DNA from: CAYSUS01 sp964434165
Lineage (GTDB): Bacteria > Planctomycetota > Planctomycetia > Pirellulales > Thermoguttaceae
Reading direction: 5' to 3'
NCBI GenBank assembly: GCA_964434165.1
Contig: CAYSUS010000074.1
Location: forward strand, 1-35,576
DNA: 35,576 nt
This document shows positions 26,123-33,035 of this stretch, piece after piece. The notes under the pieces are model-generated. The model made no database searches. It saw only the letters and a program-made list of their open reading frames with translations, and was not told where the DNA came from. Both the position numbers and the translations under genes were made by a program. Position 1 is the stretch's first letter; every line of letters starts with the position of its first letter.

Positions 26123-27016
26123 TCACAGCAGCTCGCGCAGCCGGAAGTGGTACTTGCCGAGCTTGCCGCCGTAGTTGCCGGCCCCGATCACGAGCACGCC
26201 GGGCCCGGCGATGGCCCGCATGGCCACGCGCATGGCCGCGGCCACCGCGGCCTCGTCCACGCCGTCGAAGACGATCTCGTAGGCGCAATTCGCCTCGGGG
26301 TGCAGGCGCGACTCGACGCGTCCCCGCACGGTCGGACAGTAGGCGTCGGCCGTCGAGGCCTTGAGGCCCGTGTAGCGCGAGCCGACCTTGCTCCCGCTGC
26401 GCACCACCCCGCCGGGAAAGGGGGCTATCACCCCTGGCAGGTCCGCCGCCGCCTCGACCCCGCGCCGCGCGGCGGCCAGGCCCGTCGGCGGATCCACGGC
26501 CTGAAGGATGAGATTGCCGCCGGCCACGCCCTTGCCCACGCCCAGGCTCTCCTCGACGAGAAACTCGCCGTCCATCACGGGGATCCGCCAGTAGCGCCTT
26601 TCGGCGATGCGCTTGCTCTTCTGCAATCCGTCGCCGAAGAAGCGGAGGTGCCTGCCCAGCGGCGCGCGGTCCGGGGCGTCGCGCAGCCCGTCAAAAACGG
26701 ATGTCGTGGGACAGGTCATCAGGCACTGGCCCGTGCGCGCGGCCGCGGCCTGGGCGACGGCCTCGGCCGAAATGCCGAATAGCAGCAGCGCGGCCCCGGG
26801 CCGCCGGTCGGGCGTCTCCTCGGGCGCGAGATACTGCTCGACGCCGGCCTCGGCGTCGCAGCCGATGATCGAGGAGCCGTAGCCGGTGGTTTCGAGGGCC
26901 GCAGTGCGAAGCAAAAACTCGTCCGCCGCGGTGACGACGATTCGCACGAAGCGCATGCGGAACGCCTCGGCGAAGGTGTCCTCGACCTGTGTGCCGTGCC
27001 CGAGGGGGATGCTCAC
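26123..27016 (-). CDS. fhcD: Formylmethanofuran--tetrahydromethanopterin N-formyltransferase
   Basis: Ftr moves a formyl group between methanofuran and tetrahydromethanopterin. In bacteria it works in the formyltransferase/hydrolase (Fhc) complex that oxidises formaldehyde to formate. Family segments are VEDTFAEAFRMRFVRIVVTA at the N-terminus, GYGSSIIGCDAEAGVEQYL, APEETPDRRPGAALLLFG, RTGQCLMTCPTTSVFDGL, FFGDGLQKSK and the C-terminal GSKVGSRYTGLKAST. Length is 297 residues, typical. The GTG at 27016 gives the full N-terminus but has no clear ribosome site. It starts 15 bp behind a DUF1559 gene on the same strand and could be coupled to it. fhcA, fhcB and fhcC, usual partners, are not in the window, so this copy is isolated from its complex. 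Confidence 0.93.
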   Translation of the reverse strand: MSIPLGHGTQVEDTFAEAFRMRFVRIVVTAADEFLLRTAALETTGYGSSIIGCDAEAGVEQYLAPEETPDRRPGAALLLFGISAEAVAQAAAARTGQCLMTCPTTSVFDGLRDAPDRAPLGRHLRFFGDGLQKSKRIAERRYWRIPVMDGEFLVEESLGVGKGVAGGNLILQAVDPPTGLAAARRGVEAAADLPGVIAPFPGGVVRSGSKVGSRYTGLKASTADAYCPTVRGRVESRLHPEANCAYEIVFDGVDEAAVAAAMRVAMRAIAGPGVLVIGAGNYGGKLGKYHFRLRELL

Positions 27017-27031
27017 GAAACGCGGCGGGCG

Positions 27032-27988
27032 TTAGAACTCGGCCTCATCCAGCGGGTTGAGGAGGAAGGAGTGATTGCCATCCCCATTGAGGATGTTGGC
27101 GTTCTGGTAGGTATCCCGGCTGTCCGGGGTCATCAGGTGCACGTAAACCCGGTAGTCGATGCCGTCCTGGAGGAAGGACTGGTGGCCGTCGAAGAACGAC
27201 GCGATCACCCCCCCGGTGTGGTACGACGACGGACGGGCCAGGGACATGTCGTTGATGTCCTCGTTGATTCGCTTCTGATCGGCATTGAGCGTCGGCGGGC
27301 TGTCGGTGTAAGTCGCCCAGCGGAATCCGATGTTGTTCTCCTCCAGGTTGACCCAGTTGTCGGCACCCACGTTTTCGGTAAGCATCAGCGTGGTGGCCGT
27401 GCCGTCGCGCTGGCTGAGGTAGTTCGCCGAAATCCGCACCTCGTACTGCGGAAGATTATGAAACGCGGCGGTGGAAAGCGGTGGGGGTGCCTCGTTCAAG
27501 GCCGGTTCGACGGTGACGTTGGAGCCACCTACGGTCCGGCTTTGGTCCTCGCGGCCGCAATTCACCACGTAGGACAAGGGCGTGCTATCGGCGCTGGTGG
27601 ACTCGGGCGGATCGCTGGGGCAGACCAGGATCTTCAGATAGGAGCGCAACTGCGAACTCCAACTCCCGTCGTTCACCGCGTCCGCGACGTCGGCTTCGCG
27701 CCAGCGGCGATAGAGGTCCGCACGCTCCAGGTAAGGCAGGATGGGCACCACCCAGCTCGTGTGCTGCAAGTTGACCACGTTGCGGAACCCGGGGAACGCC
27801 TGCTGGGCCGCTTCATACTGCTGAAGGGCCAGGGTGACCTGCTTCTGGTTGTTCATGCAGGTCGCCCGACGCGCGGACTCGCGGGCCGACTGCACGGCCG
27901 GAAGCAACAGGGCCATGAGCATGCTGATGATGGTGATCACCACCAGCAGCTCGACCAGGGTAAAGCCGGAGAACGAACGGCGTTTCAT
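27032..27988 (-). CDS. DUF1559 protein with pseudopilin-type N-terminus (copy 1)
   Basis: A 318-residue protein of the planctomycete-expanded DUF1559 family. Residues 7-30 (SGFTLVELLVVITIISMLMALLLPA) carry the type IV prepilin cleavage signature, with G before F and Glu at position 5 of the mature helix. The long helix continues to SARRATCMNNQKQVTLALQQYEA. The C-terminal half has the H-x9-DG signature SYHTGGVIASFFDGH. Such proteins are thought to be processed by prepilin peptidase and exposed at the cell surface, with unknown role. GGAGGA lies 5 nt before the ATG. It is divergent from a second DUF1559 gene and is followed 15 bp downstream by fhcD. The C-terminus DAEF is short and polar. Confidence 0.94.
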   Translation of the reverse strand: MKRRSFSGFTLVELLVVITIISMLMALLLPAVQSARESARRATCMNNQKQVTLALQQYEAAQQAFPGFRNVVNLQHTSWVVPILPYLERADLYRRWREADVADAVNDGSWSSQLRSYLKILVCPSDPPESTSADSTPLSYVVNCGREDQSRTVGGSNVTVEPALNEAPPPLSTAAFHNLPQYEVRISANYLSQRDGTATTLMLTENVGADNWVNLEENNIGFRWATYTDSPPTLNADQKRINEDINDMSLARPSSYHTGGVIASFFDGHQSFLQDGIDYRVYVHLMTPDSRDTYQNANILNGDGNHSFLLNPLDEAEF

Positions 27989-28335
27989 CAGAATCCTCCA
28001 CTGCTCCTAAGACGAGGCGCGGCCCTTGCCCAGTTCATTCTCGCAAAATCCCTCGCCAAGTTCCAGGGTTTCCCCCGAGAATCGCGCGAATCGCCGCGGG
28101 CGGCCGCGATTCGACCGAAAGCAGAACCTCTCGCGAGGGGGGGAAGGTCCCATCGCGGGCGGCCTGGGGCGTCCGGGGTCTGCTTTAGACTTCCGAAGTC
28201 TGCGAGACTTCGGAAGTCTGGACAGGCGCGCCACGCCATGATTTCCCGCCGGGAGACTGGAGTTTTCCGCCGCGATCTGAGAAAATGGAGCGTGGAAGGG
28301 CACGCTCATCTTGAAGTCGGAGGAGGGGATTCACT
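27989..28335. other. Divergent DUF1559 intergenic region with two inverted-repeat elements
   Basis: This 347-bp gap holds no convincing frame. It contains CGAATCGC/GCGATTCG (28087-28113, 11-nt loop) and the larger palindrome at 28187-28219. Leader sequences for both flanking genes end in purine-rich ribosome sites. No clear consensus promoter was found. Confidence 0.6.
28187..28219. repeat. Complete 33-bp palindromic repeat (dispersed element, copy A)
   Basis: AGACTTCCGAAGTCT (28187-28201), GCG, then AGACTTCGGAAGTCT (28205-28219). The two 15-bp arms are perfect reverse complements around a 3-bp GCG centre, and each arm is itself a near-perfect palindrome. The element can therefore form one long or two short hairpins. 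A nearly identical copy is at 31733-31765 and a single arm at 15025-15039. Confidence 0.9.
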
Positions 28336-29184
28336 ATGGCTACGCGCCGCTCGGGGTTCACGCTGGTCGAGCTGTTGGTGGTGGTTGCCATCATCACCAT
28401 GCTGGTGGCGCTGCTCGTACCGGCCGTGAATGCCGCCCGCCAGGCCGCGCTGCGCGGCAAGTGCATGAACAACCAGAAGGAACTCAGCAAGGCCGTGTTG
28501 CAGTACGAGCAGGCCAAGGGACATTTTCCGGGTTACGAGAACAGCTTTGGCACCCGCTACAATCTCAGTTGGATCGTGGTCTGCCTCCAGTACCTGGACC
28601 GCGAGGACCTTTGGAAGGCCTGGCGCGACGACACCACCGGCAAGCAAGTGCGCCTCGACCAGCTCGTCTGCCCCAGCGATGCTCCGCCCGAGAGCCACGC
28701 CCTGAGCTACGTGATCAACTGCGGCCGATGGACCGACCGCAATTCGTACACGGCTCAAGTCCAGGGCATCGCGTTCTATCAGGACCGGGACGGCGAAAAG
28801 GCTTCGTGGGACATCTCCGGCGAGGTCGCCCTGACCAGTATCCCCGACGGAACTCAGACCACGATTCTGCTGTCGGAAAACGTGCAGGCCAACTTGTGGT
28901 ATGGGCCGCCCCTCCCAGCGGACCAGTCCCCATTCGTGGCGAACACGATCCCCATCCCTCGTGTAGGTCTCCTCTGGGATGTGCCGAATGCCAAAGGCAT
29001 CAACGTCGGCCTCGACGCGGGATCCACGTCGGACGACGTCACCTACGCGCGACCCTCCAGCTACCATCCGGGCGGGGTCATCGTCTCCTACTGCGACGGG
29101 CACCAGGAATTCCTGGACGAGCTGATCGACTACTCGGTGTATCAGAGCAAGATGGCGCCGGACGACGTGAAGGCGGGACTCTGA
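28336..29184 (+). CDS. DUF1559 protein with pseudopilin-type N-terminus (copy 2)
   Basis: A 282-residue paralogue of the gene at 27032-27988. The N-terminus SGFTLVELLVVVAIITMLVA has the prepilin peptidase site and a hydrophobic helix that runs into AARQAALRGKCMNNQKELSKAVLQYEQA. The C-terminus has the H-x9-DG motif SYHPGGVIVSYCDGH and ends in PDDVKAGL. Conserved cysteines (CMNNQ, VCPSDAPP, NCGRW) occur at the same places as in the paralogue, which suggests disulfides. GGAGGAGGGG lies about 7 nt before the ATG. The two proteins differ mainly in the middle region. Downstream is a 264-bp gap with the glycosyltransferase promoter, so this gene probably ends its own transcript. Confidence 0.95.
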   Translation: MATRRSGFTLVELLVVVAIITMLVALLVPAVNAARQAALRGKCMNNQKELSKAVLQYEQAKGHFPGYENSFGTRYNLSWIVVCLQYLDREDLWKAWRDDTTGKQVRLDQLVCPSDAPPESHALSYVINCGRWTDRNSYTAQVQGIAFYQDRDGEKASWDISGEVALTSIPDGTQTTILLSENVQANLWYGPPLPADQSPFVANTIPIPRVGLLWDVPNAKGINVGLDAGSTSDDVTYARPSSYHPGGVIVSYCDGHQEFLDELIDYSVYQSKMAPDDVKAGL

Positions 29185-29296
29185 GCAGCGCGCCCGCGGC
29201 GGAAACAGCACCGGTCGAACCGCCGCAGCCGCTTGGATCGAGAACCGGCGAACCTGCCCGGCGCGCGGCATCGCTCGCGCAGTCTATCGGGCCAAA

Positions 29297-29325
29297 TTGC
29301 ACATCCCGCTTTTGGGGTGTATAAT
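29297..29325 (+). promoter_or_regulatory. Promoter of the glycan operon
   Basis: TATAAT at 29320-29325 is a perfect -10. TTGCAC at 29297-29302, 17 bp upstream, matches TTG of the -35. The start would fall near 29332, inside an inverted repeat GAGGGT/ACCCTC (29327-29332 and 29339-29344) that could be an operator or a 5'-end hairpin. Confidence 0.6.
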
Positions 29326-29326
29326 T

Positions 29327-29344
29327 GAGGGTCTGTCAACCCTC
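29327..29344. promoter_or_regulatory. Inverted repeat at the predicted transcription start
   Basis: GAGGGT and ACCCTC are separated by 6 nt and directly follow the TATAAT box. It could be a repressor site or an RNA-stabilising hairpin. Confidence 0.35.
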
Positions 29345-29448
29345 TGGCGGGGGCGAACCGGGCGAGCGCGTCGGCGGCGCACCGGGATGTCGCCGCTGCC
29401 GATCTCGCGACACCTGGGGGCCACCGCCGTTTCGCGCGGTCTTTCCTT

Positions 29449-30261
29449 GTGACAACCAGAACCGCCAATCCGGCCGAGGCTGCGTCGCCCGCCATCGACG
29501 CGGCGGACCACCCCGCCCCGCCGCGCCGCGTGACGATCGTGCTGCCGGCCTACAACGAAGAGCAGAACCTCGGGCTTCTGCTGGACGGCATCGCCGAGGC
29601 CATGGCCGAAGAGGGGTTCGACTACCGGGTGATCGTGGTCGATGACGGCAGCCGCGACTCCACGCTGGCCATTGCGCAGACCCGTGCCGAGCGCATGCCG
29701 ATCCGCGTCGAGCGGCACGAGGTCAACCAGGGGCTGGGCCCCACGATCGGCGACGGTCTTCGGGCGGCCGCCGCGGAGTGCAGCGACCGCGATGTCGTCG
29801 TGGCCATGGACGCCGACAACACCCACTGCCCGGGCCTGATCGGCTCGATGGTCCGCCGCATCCGCGAAGGGAACGACGTGGTCGTGGCGTCGCGCTACCA
29901 GCCCGGCGCCCGCGTGCTCGGCGTCCCGCCGTTGCGGCGGCTATTCAGTTGGGGAGCGGGCCTCTTGTTCCGCGTGGCTTTTCCGATTCCCAACGTCAAG
30001 GACTACACTTGCGGGTTTCGGGCCTACCGCGGGGCGATCCTCCGCCAGGCCTTCGACCGCCACGGCGAGCAGTTCGTCAGCGAGGCCGGCTTCCAGTGCA
30101 TGGTCGACATCCTCCTGAAGCTGCACAAGCTGAGGGCGATCTGCTGCGAGGTCCCCATGGTCCTCCGCTACGACCGCAAGGGCGGGGCCAGCAAGATGCG
30201 CGTCGGCATGACCATCCTCCGCACCCTGGGGCTGCTGCTCCGCCGCCGCTTCGGCAGGTAG
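29449..30261 (+). CDS. Family 2 glycosyltransferase (dolichol-phosphate-mannose-synthase-like)
   Basis: A soluble GT2 protein of 270 residues with a nucleotide-sugar binding start VTIVLPAYNEEQNLGLLL, the metal-contact segment VIVVDDGSRDST and the DXD-like motif VVVAMDADNTHCPGL. VVASRYQPGARVLGVPPLRRLFSWG and DYTCGFRAYRG are typical of DPM1/polyprenyl-phosphate hexose synthases, which load a lipid carrier used by GT-C enzymes. This fits the neighbouring GT-C-like gene. The start is a GTG at 29449 about 117 nt after the predicted transcription start, without a clear ribosome site; a GTG at VTIVLPAYNEE (29530) is an alternative. No C-terminal membrane helices are present. Confidence 0.9.
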   Translation: MTTRTANPAEAASPAIDAADHPAPPRRVTIVLPAYNEEQNLGLLLDGIAEAMAEEGFDYRVIVVDDGSRDSTLAIAQTRAERMPIRVERHEVNQGLGPTIGDGLRAAAAECSDRDVVVAMDADNTHCPGLIGSMVRRIREGNDVVVASRYQPGARVLGVPPLRRLFSWGAGLLFRVAFPIPNVKDYTCGFRAYRGAILRQAFDRHGEQFVSEAGFQCMVDILLKLHKLRAICCEVPMVLRYDRKGGASKMRVGMTILRTLGLLLRRRFGR

Positions 30262-30300
30262 GCGGGATCAGCGCCCTTGAGCCGGCGTGTCCACGATCCC

Positions 30301-31734
30301 ATGTCCCACCGCTCACCCGATATCGACCTCGCCGGGCACGGGACCCCGCGGCCTGCCGCCGAGATGGACGGTCGGCGTTTCTGGACGGCCCTGGTCGTGG
30401 TGCTCGTGATAACCAGCGGGCTATGCTTCTTCCGGCTGGGGACCTGGCCGTGGGACATCGACGAGCTATCCTCGCTGGAGGAGCTGGGCCTGCTCGACCC
30501 GAGCGTGCGCGAGACCGTGCGCACGCCCGAGAGCATCATCACGCGCCTGCCGCGACTCGTGCCCGTCTGGTATGCCGCGCAAGGAGCGCTGCTCCAGGTC
30601 CTCCCGCGGGACGAGTGGGGAGCCCGGCTCCTCGGGGCCGGTTGCGGCGTGGCCAGCGTGGTTCTGCTGTTCGCCTTCGGATGGCGATACCGCGGGCCGC
30701 TTTTCGCCGCGGCCTTGGCCGTCGTGGCTGGGGGAAGCCATCTTCTCATCTGGCTTTCGCAGCAGAACCGGTTCTATTCGATGGCCGTTCTCTGGCTCGT
30801 GCTGGCCGTGTGGGCCACCTGGTCGCGCCGCGGAGGATGGCTGGCCACGGTCGGATGCGCGGTGCTCACCTTGCTTGCCGTACTGACCCACAACGTGTTG
30901 ATCGTGCTCTTCGGGCTGGGCATGGTCGTGGGGGCCGTGGCGTGGGCGGCCGGGTGGATGCCGCCCGCGGCGGCCGGGCGCGCGGTCCTGTCCGGTCTGG
31001 TCTCGACCGTGGTGTATTTCTTCCATGTCCGCCCCCTGGCCGGGGACTGGACGGGCGTGGGCTTCGCCTGGACCAATCCTCTGGTCTCTTTCGTCGCCCA
31101 CGTGGGAGTGCCCACCGTGGCCCTTTCGATGCTCGGTTGTGCCATGGCCCTGCTGGATCGTGAAACGCGCCGGCCGATGGCCTTCTGGGCGGGGATGACC
31201 GCCGGGGCCGTGGCCTTCGTGGCCGCGACGCCGTGGCTGATGCCCGTCTGGAACGCCCGCTACGCCCTGCTGTTCGCTTTGCCGCTGTGGATCACCGCGG
31301 CCCTGGCCGTGGAGACGGTCGCCCGGCGCCTGGCCTCACCGGGAATGGTGCTCGCGTGGCTCGCGTGCGTGGGCCTGCTGCTGGCGCCCAAGCTGGCCAG
31401 TCACGCGCGCGACGGCACGCGGCACGATTATCGGCGGGCGGCGGCCGCGGCCGCCCCGATGGCGCGAGGCGGCGAGCCGATCCTGACCAACATGGAGCTG
31501 CAAACCCGCTACTACCTGCCTGGGGAGCTGCGACCGCGCTGTCGCTTCTGGGAGCGGGGCGAGCCGCTTCCCGAGGGACCGTGCGTGGTCGTCCTCGGCG
31601 GCAACGGCTGGGAGCCGCTCCCCGACTTCGCCGGGCGGCCGATGGAGATCGTCGGGCGGATCGGCCACCGGCGTTTCGACAGCCTCTCGCATGTAGTCCG
31701 CGTGTATTTCATTCTGCCGGCAGAGACGTGGTAA
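30301..31734 (+). CDS. Multi-span membrane glycosyltransferase, GT-C/PMT-like
   Basis: About 477 residues with roughly ten hydrophobic segments. The first periplasmic loop after helix 1 has WPWDIDELSSLEE, an acidic motif like the D/E-x-D of GT-C enzymes (ArnT, PMT, PglB relatives). These use lipid-phosphate sugars on the periplasmic side. Later segments include ATPWLMPVWNARYALLFALPLW, also typical of this group. The C-terminal soluble part (about 100 residues) reads TNMELQTRYYLPGELRPRC. The ATG at 30301 is preferred over an in-frame TTG at 30277; no ribosome site is clear for either. It lies 39 bp after the GT2 gene, which could supply its lipid-linked donor. The stop touches the palindromic repeat that separates it from the epimerase gene. 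Exact sugar and acceptor unknown. Confidence 0.8.
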   Translation: MSHRSPDIDLAGHGTPRPAAEMDGRRFWTALVVVLVITSGLCFFRLGTWPWDIDELSSLEELGLLDPSVRETVRTPESIITRLPRLVPVWYAAQGALLQVLPRDEWGARLLGAGCGVASVVLLFAFGWRYRGPLFAAALAVVAGGSHLLIWLSQQNRFYSMAVLWLVLAVWATWSRRGGWLATVGCAVLTLLAVLTHNVLIVLFGLGMVVGAVAWAAGWMPPAAAGRAVLSGLVSTVVYFFHVRPLAGDWTGVGFAWTNPLVSFVAHVGVPTVALSMLGCAMALLDRETRRPMAFWAGMTAGAVAFVAATPWLMPVWNARYALLFALPLWITAALAVETVARRLASPGMVLAWLACVGLLLAPKLASHARDGTRHDYRRAAAAAAPMARGGEPILTNMELQTRYYLPGELRPRCRFWERGEPLPEGPCVVVLGGNGWEPLPDFAGRPMEIVGRIGHRRFDSLSHVVRVYFILPAETW

Positions 31735-31765
31735 GCTTCCGAAGTCCGCGAGACTTCGGAAGTCT
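31733..31765. repeat. 33-bp palindromic repeat (dispersed element, copy B)
   Basis: AAGCTTCCGAAGTCC (31733-31747), GCG, then AGACTTCGGAAGTCT (31751-31765). The right arm is identical to that of copy A; the left arm differs at three positions. The first two bases are the end of the preceding stop codon, and the element ends 12 bp before the next ATG, inside the operon. Confidence 0.9.
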
Positions 31766-31777
31766 GAGAGAAGCTCC

Positions 31778-32908
31778 ATGAGCCGACTCCGCAGCCTGCT
31801 GATCTTCGGAACCCGGCCCGAGGCCGTGAAGATGGCCCCCGTGGTCCACGCGTGTGCGCGCCGCGACGAGGTGGAGCCGATCGTCTGCCTGACCGGGCAG
31901 CACCGCGAGATGCTCGCCCAGGTGACCGACTACTTCGGCATTCACGAGGACGTGGGCCTGGAGCTGATGGAGCCCAACCAGACGCTCGCGCGGCTTACGG
32001 CCCGGTGTATCGAGGCGATCGACGAGGTGATTACCCGGCACGAGCCGCACTGCGTGGTGGCCCAGGGCGACACGACCACGGTGATGGCGGCCTCGCTGGC
32101 GGCGTTCTACCGCCACGTACCTTTCGTGCACGTGGAGGCGGGGCTGCGCACGGGCAACCTCCAGGCGCCCTGGCCCGAGGAGATGAACCGCCGCGTGGCC
32201 GACTTGGTCACAGCGCTGTACTGCGCGCCCACCCGACGCGCGGCCGACGCCCTGCTGGCCGAGGGCGCTCCGCCCGACCGCGTTCACGTCACCGGCAACA
32301 CGGTGATCGACGCGCTCCTGACGACCCTCGCTCGCGAGCGTGCTGCGGCCGGCAAGTGGTGCGACAAGTACGCGATGCTCAACGAGCGGCGCATGGTCCT
32401 GATCACGGGACATCGCCGGGAGAGCTTCGGGCAAGGGTTCGAGAACATCTGCCGGGCGGTCGCCGCGGTGGCCGAGCGGTTCCCTGATTGCGAGTTCGTC
32501 TATCCGGTGCACCTGAACCCGAACGTCCAGGAGCCGGTGCGGCGCACGCTCGCCGGGCTGGCCAACGTGCACCTCGTGCCGCCGGCGGCGTACCCCGAGT
32601 TCGTCTGGCTCATGGACCGCGCGACGCTGATCCTCACCGACTCCGGCGGCGTGCAGGAGGAGGCGCCTTCGCTCAGAAAGCCGGTCCTCGTGATGCGCGA
32701 GATGACCGAGCGGCCCGAGGCCGTCGAGGCCGGGGCCGCGCGCTTGGTGGGCACCTCGGTCGAGGCGATCACCCAGGGCGCAAGCCGCTTGCTGGAGGAC
32801 CCGGCCCAGTACGCCGCCTGCCTGATCGAAAACAATCCCTACGGCGACGGCCGGGCCGCGGAGCGGATCGTGGAACTGATGCTGCGTCAGGGCTGGGCGG
32901 GCCAGTGA
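31778..32908 (+). CDS. wecB: UDP-N-acetylglucosamine 2-epimerase (non-hydrolysing)
   Basis: It interconverts UDP-GlcNAc and UDP-ManNAc for surface polysaccharides. The 376 residues show the full family pattern: FGTRPEAVKMAPVVHA, CLTGQHREML, VVAQGDTTTVMAAS, FVHVEAGLRTGN, WPEEMNRRVADL, VTGNTVIDALL, ITGHRRESFGQGF, YPVHLNPNVQEPV and LTDSGGVQEEAPSL. No signal peptide; cytoplasmic. GAGAGAAG lies 5 nt before the ATG, directly after the palindromic repeat. It is the third gene of the likely glycan operon with the GT2 and GT-C-like genes. UDP-ManNAc dehydrogenase or ManNAc transferase genes are not in the window, so the final glycan is unknown. Confidence 0.96.
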   Translation: MSRLRSLLIFGTRPEAVKMAPVVHACARRDEVEPIVCLTGQHREMLAQVTDYFGIHEDVGLELMEPNQTLARLTARCIEAIDEVITRHEPHCVVAQGDTTTVMAASLAAFYRHVPFVHVEAGLRTGNLQAPWPEEMNRRVADLVTALYCAPTRRAADALLAEGAPPDRVHVTGNTVIDALLTTLARERAAAGKWCDKYAMLNERRMVLITGHRRESFGQGFENICRAVAAVAERFPDCEFVYPVHLNPNVQEPVRRTLAGLANVHLVPPAAYPEFVWLMDRATLILTDSGGVQEEAPSLRKPVLVMREMTERPEAVEAGAARLVGTSVEAITQGASRLLEDPAQYAACLIENNPYGDGRAAERIVELMLRQGWAGQ

Positions 32909-32963
32909 GGCCCGTCGGCTGGCGGTCGGCTCTGGGGAAGCGATCGGTTCCGTCTTCGGCCGC

Positions 32964-32993
32964 TTGACACGCTGAATCCTCGGGCCCTACCAT
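32964..32993 (+). promoter_or_regulatory. Sigma70-type promoter of the NfeD-like gene
   Basis: TTGACA at 32964-32969 and TACCAT at 32988-32993 are 18 bp apart: a perfect -35 and a 4/6 -10. Transcription would start near 33000, leaving a leader of about 36 nt. Confidence 0.55.
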
Positions 32994-33035
32994 CATTGGG
33001 GGGAGTATCCTCGGTCGGCTTTCTCCCGGTGCCCC

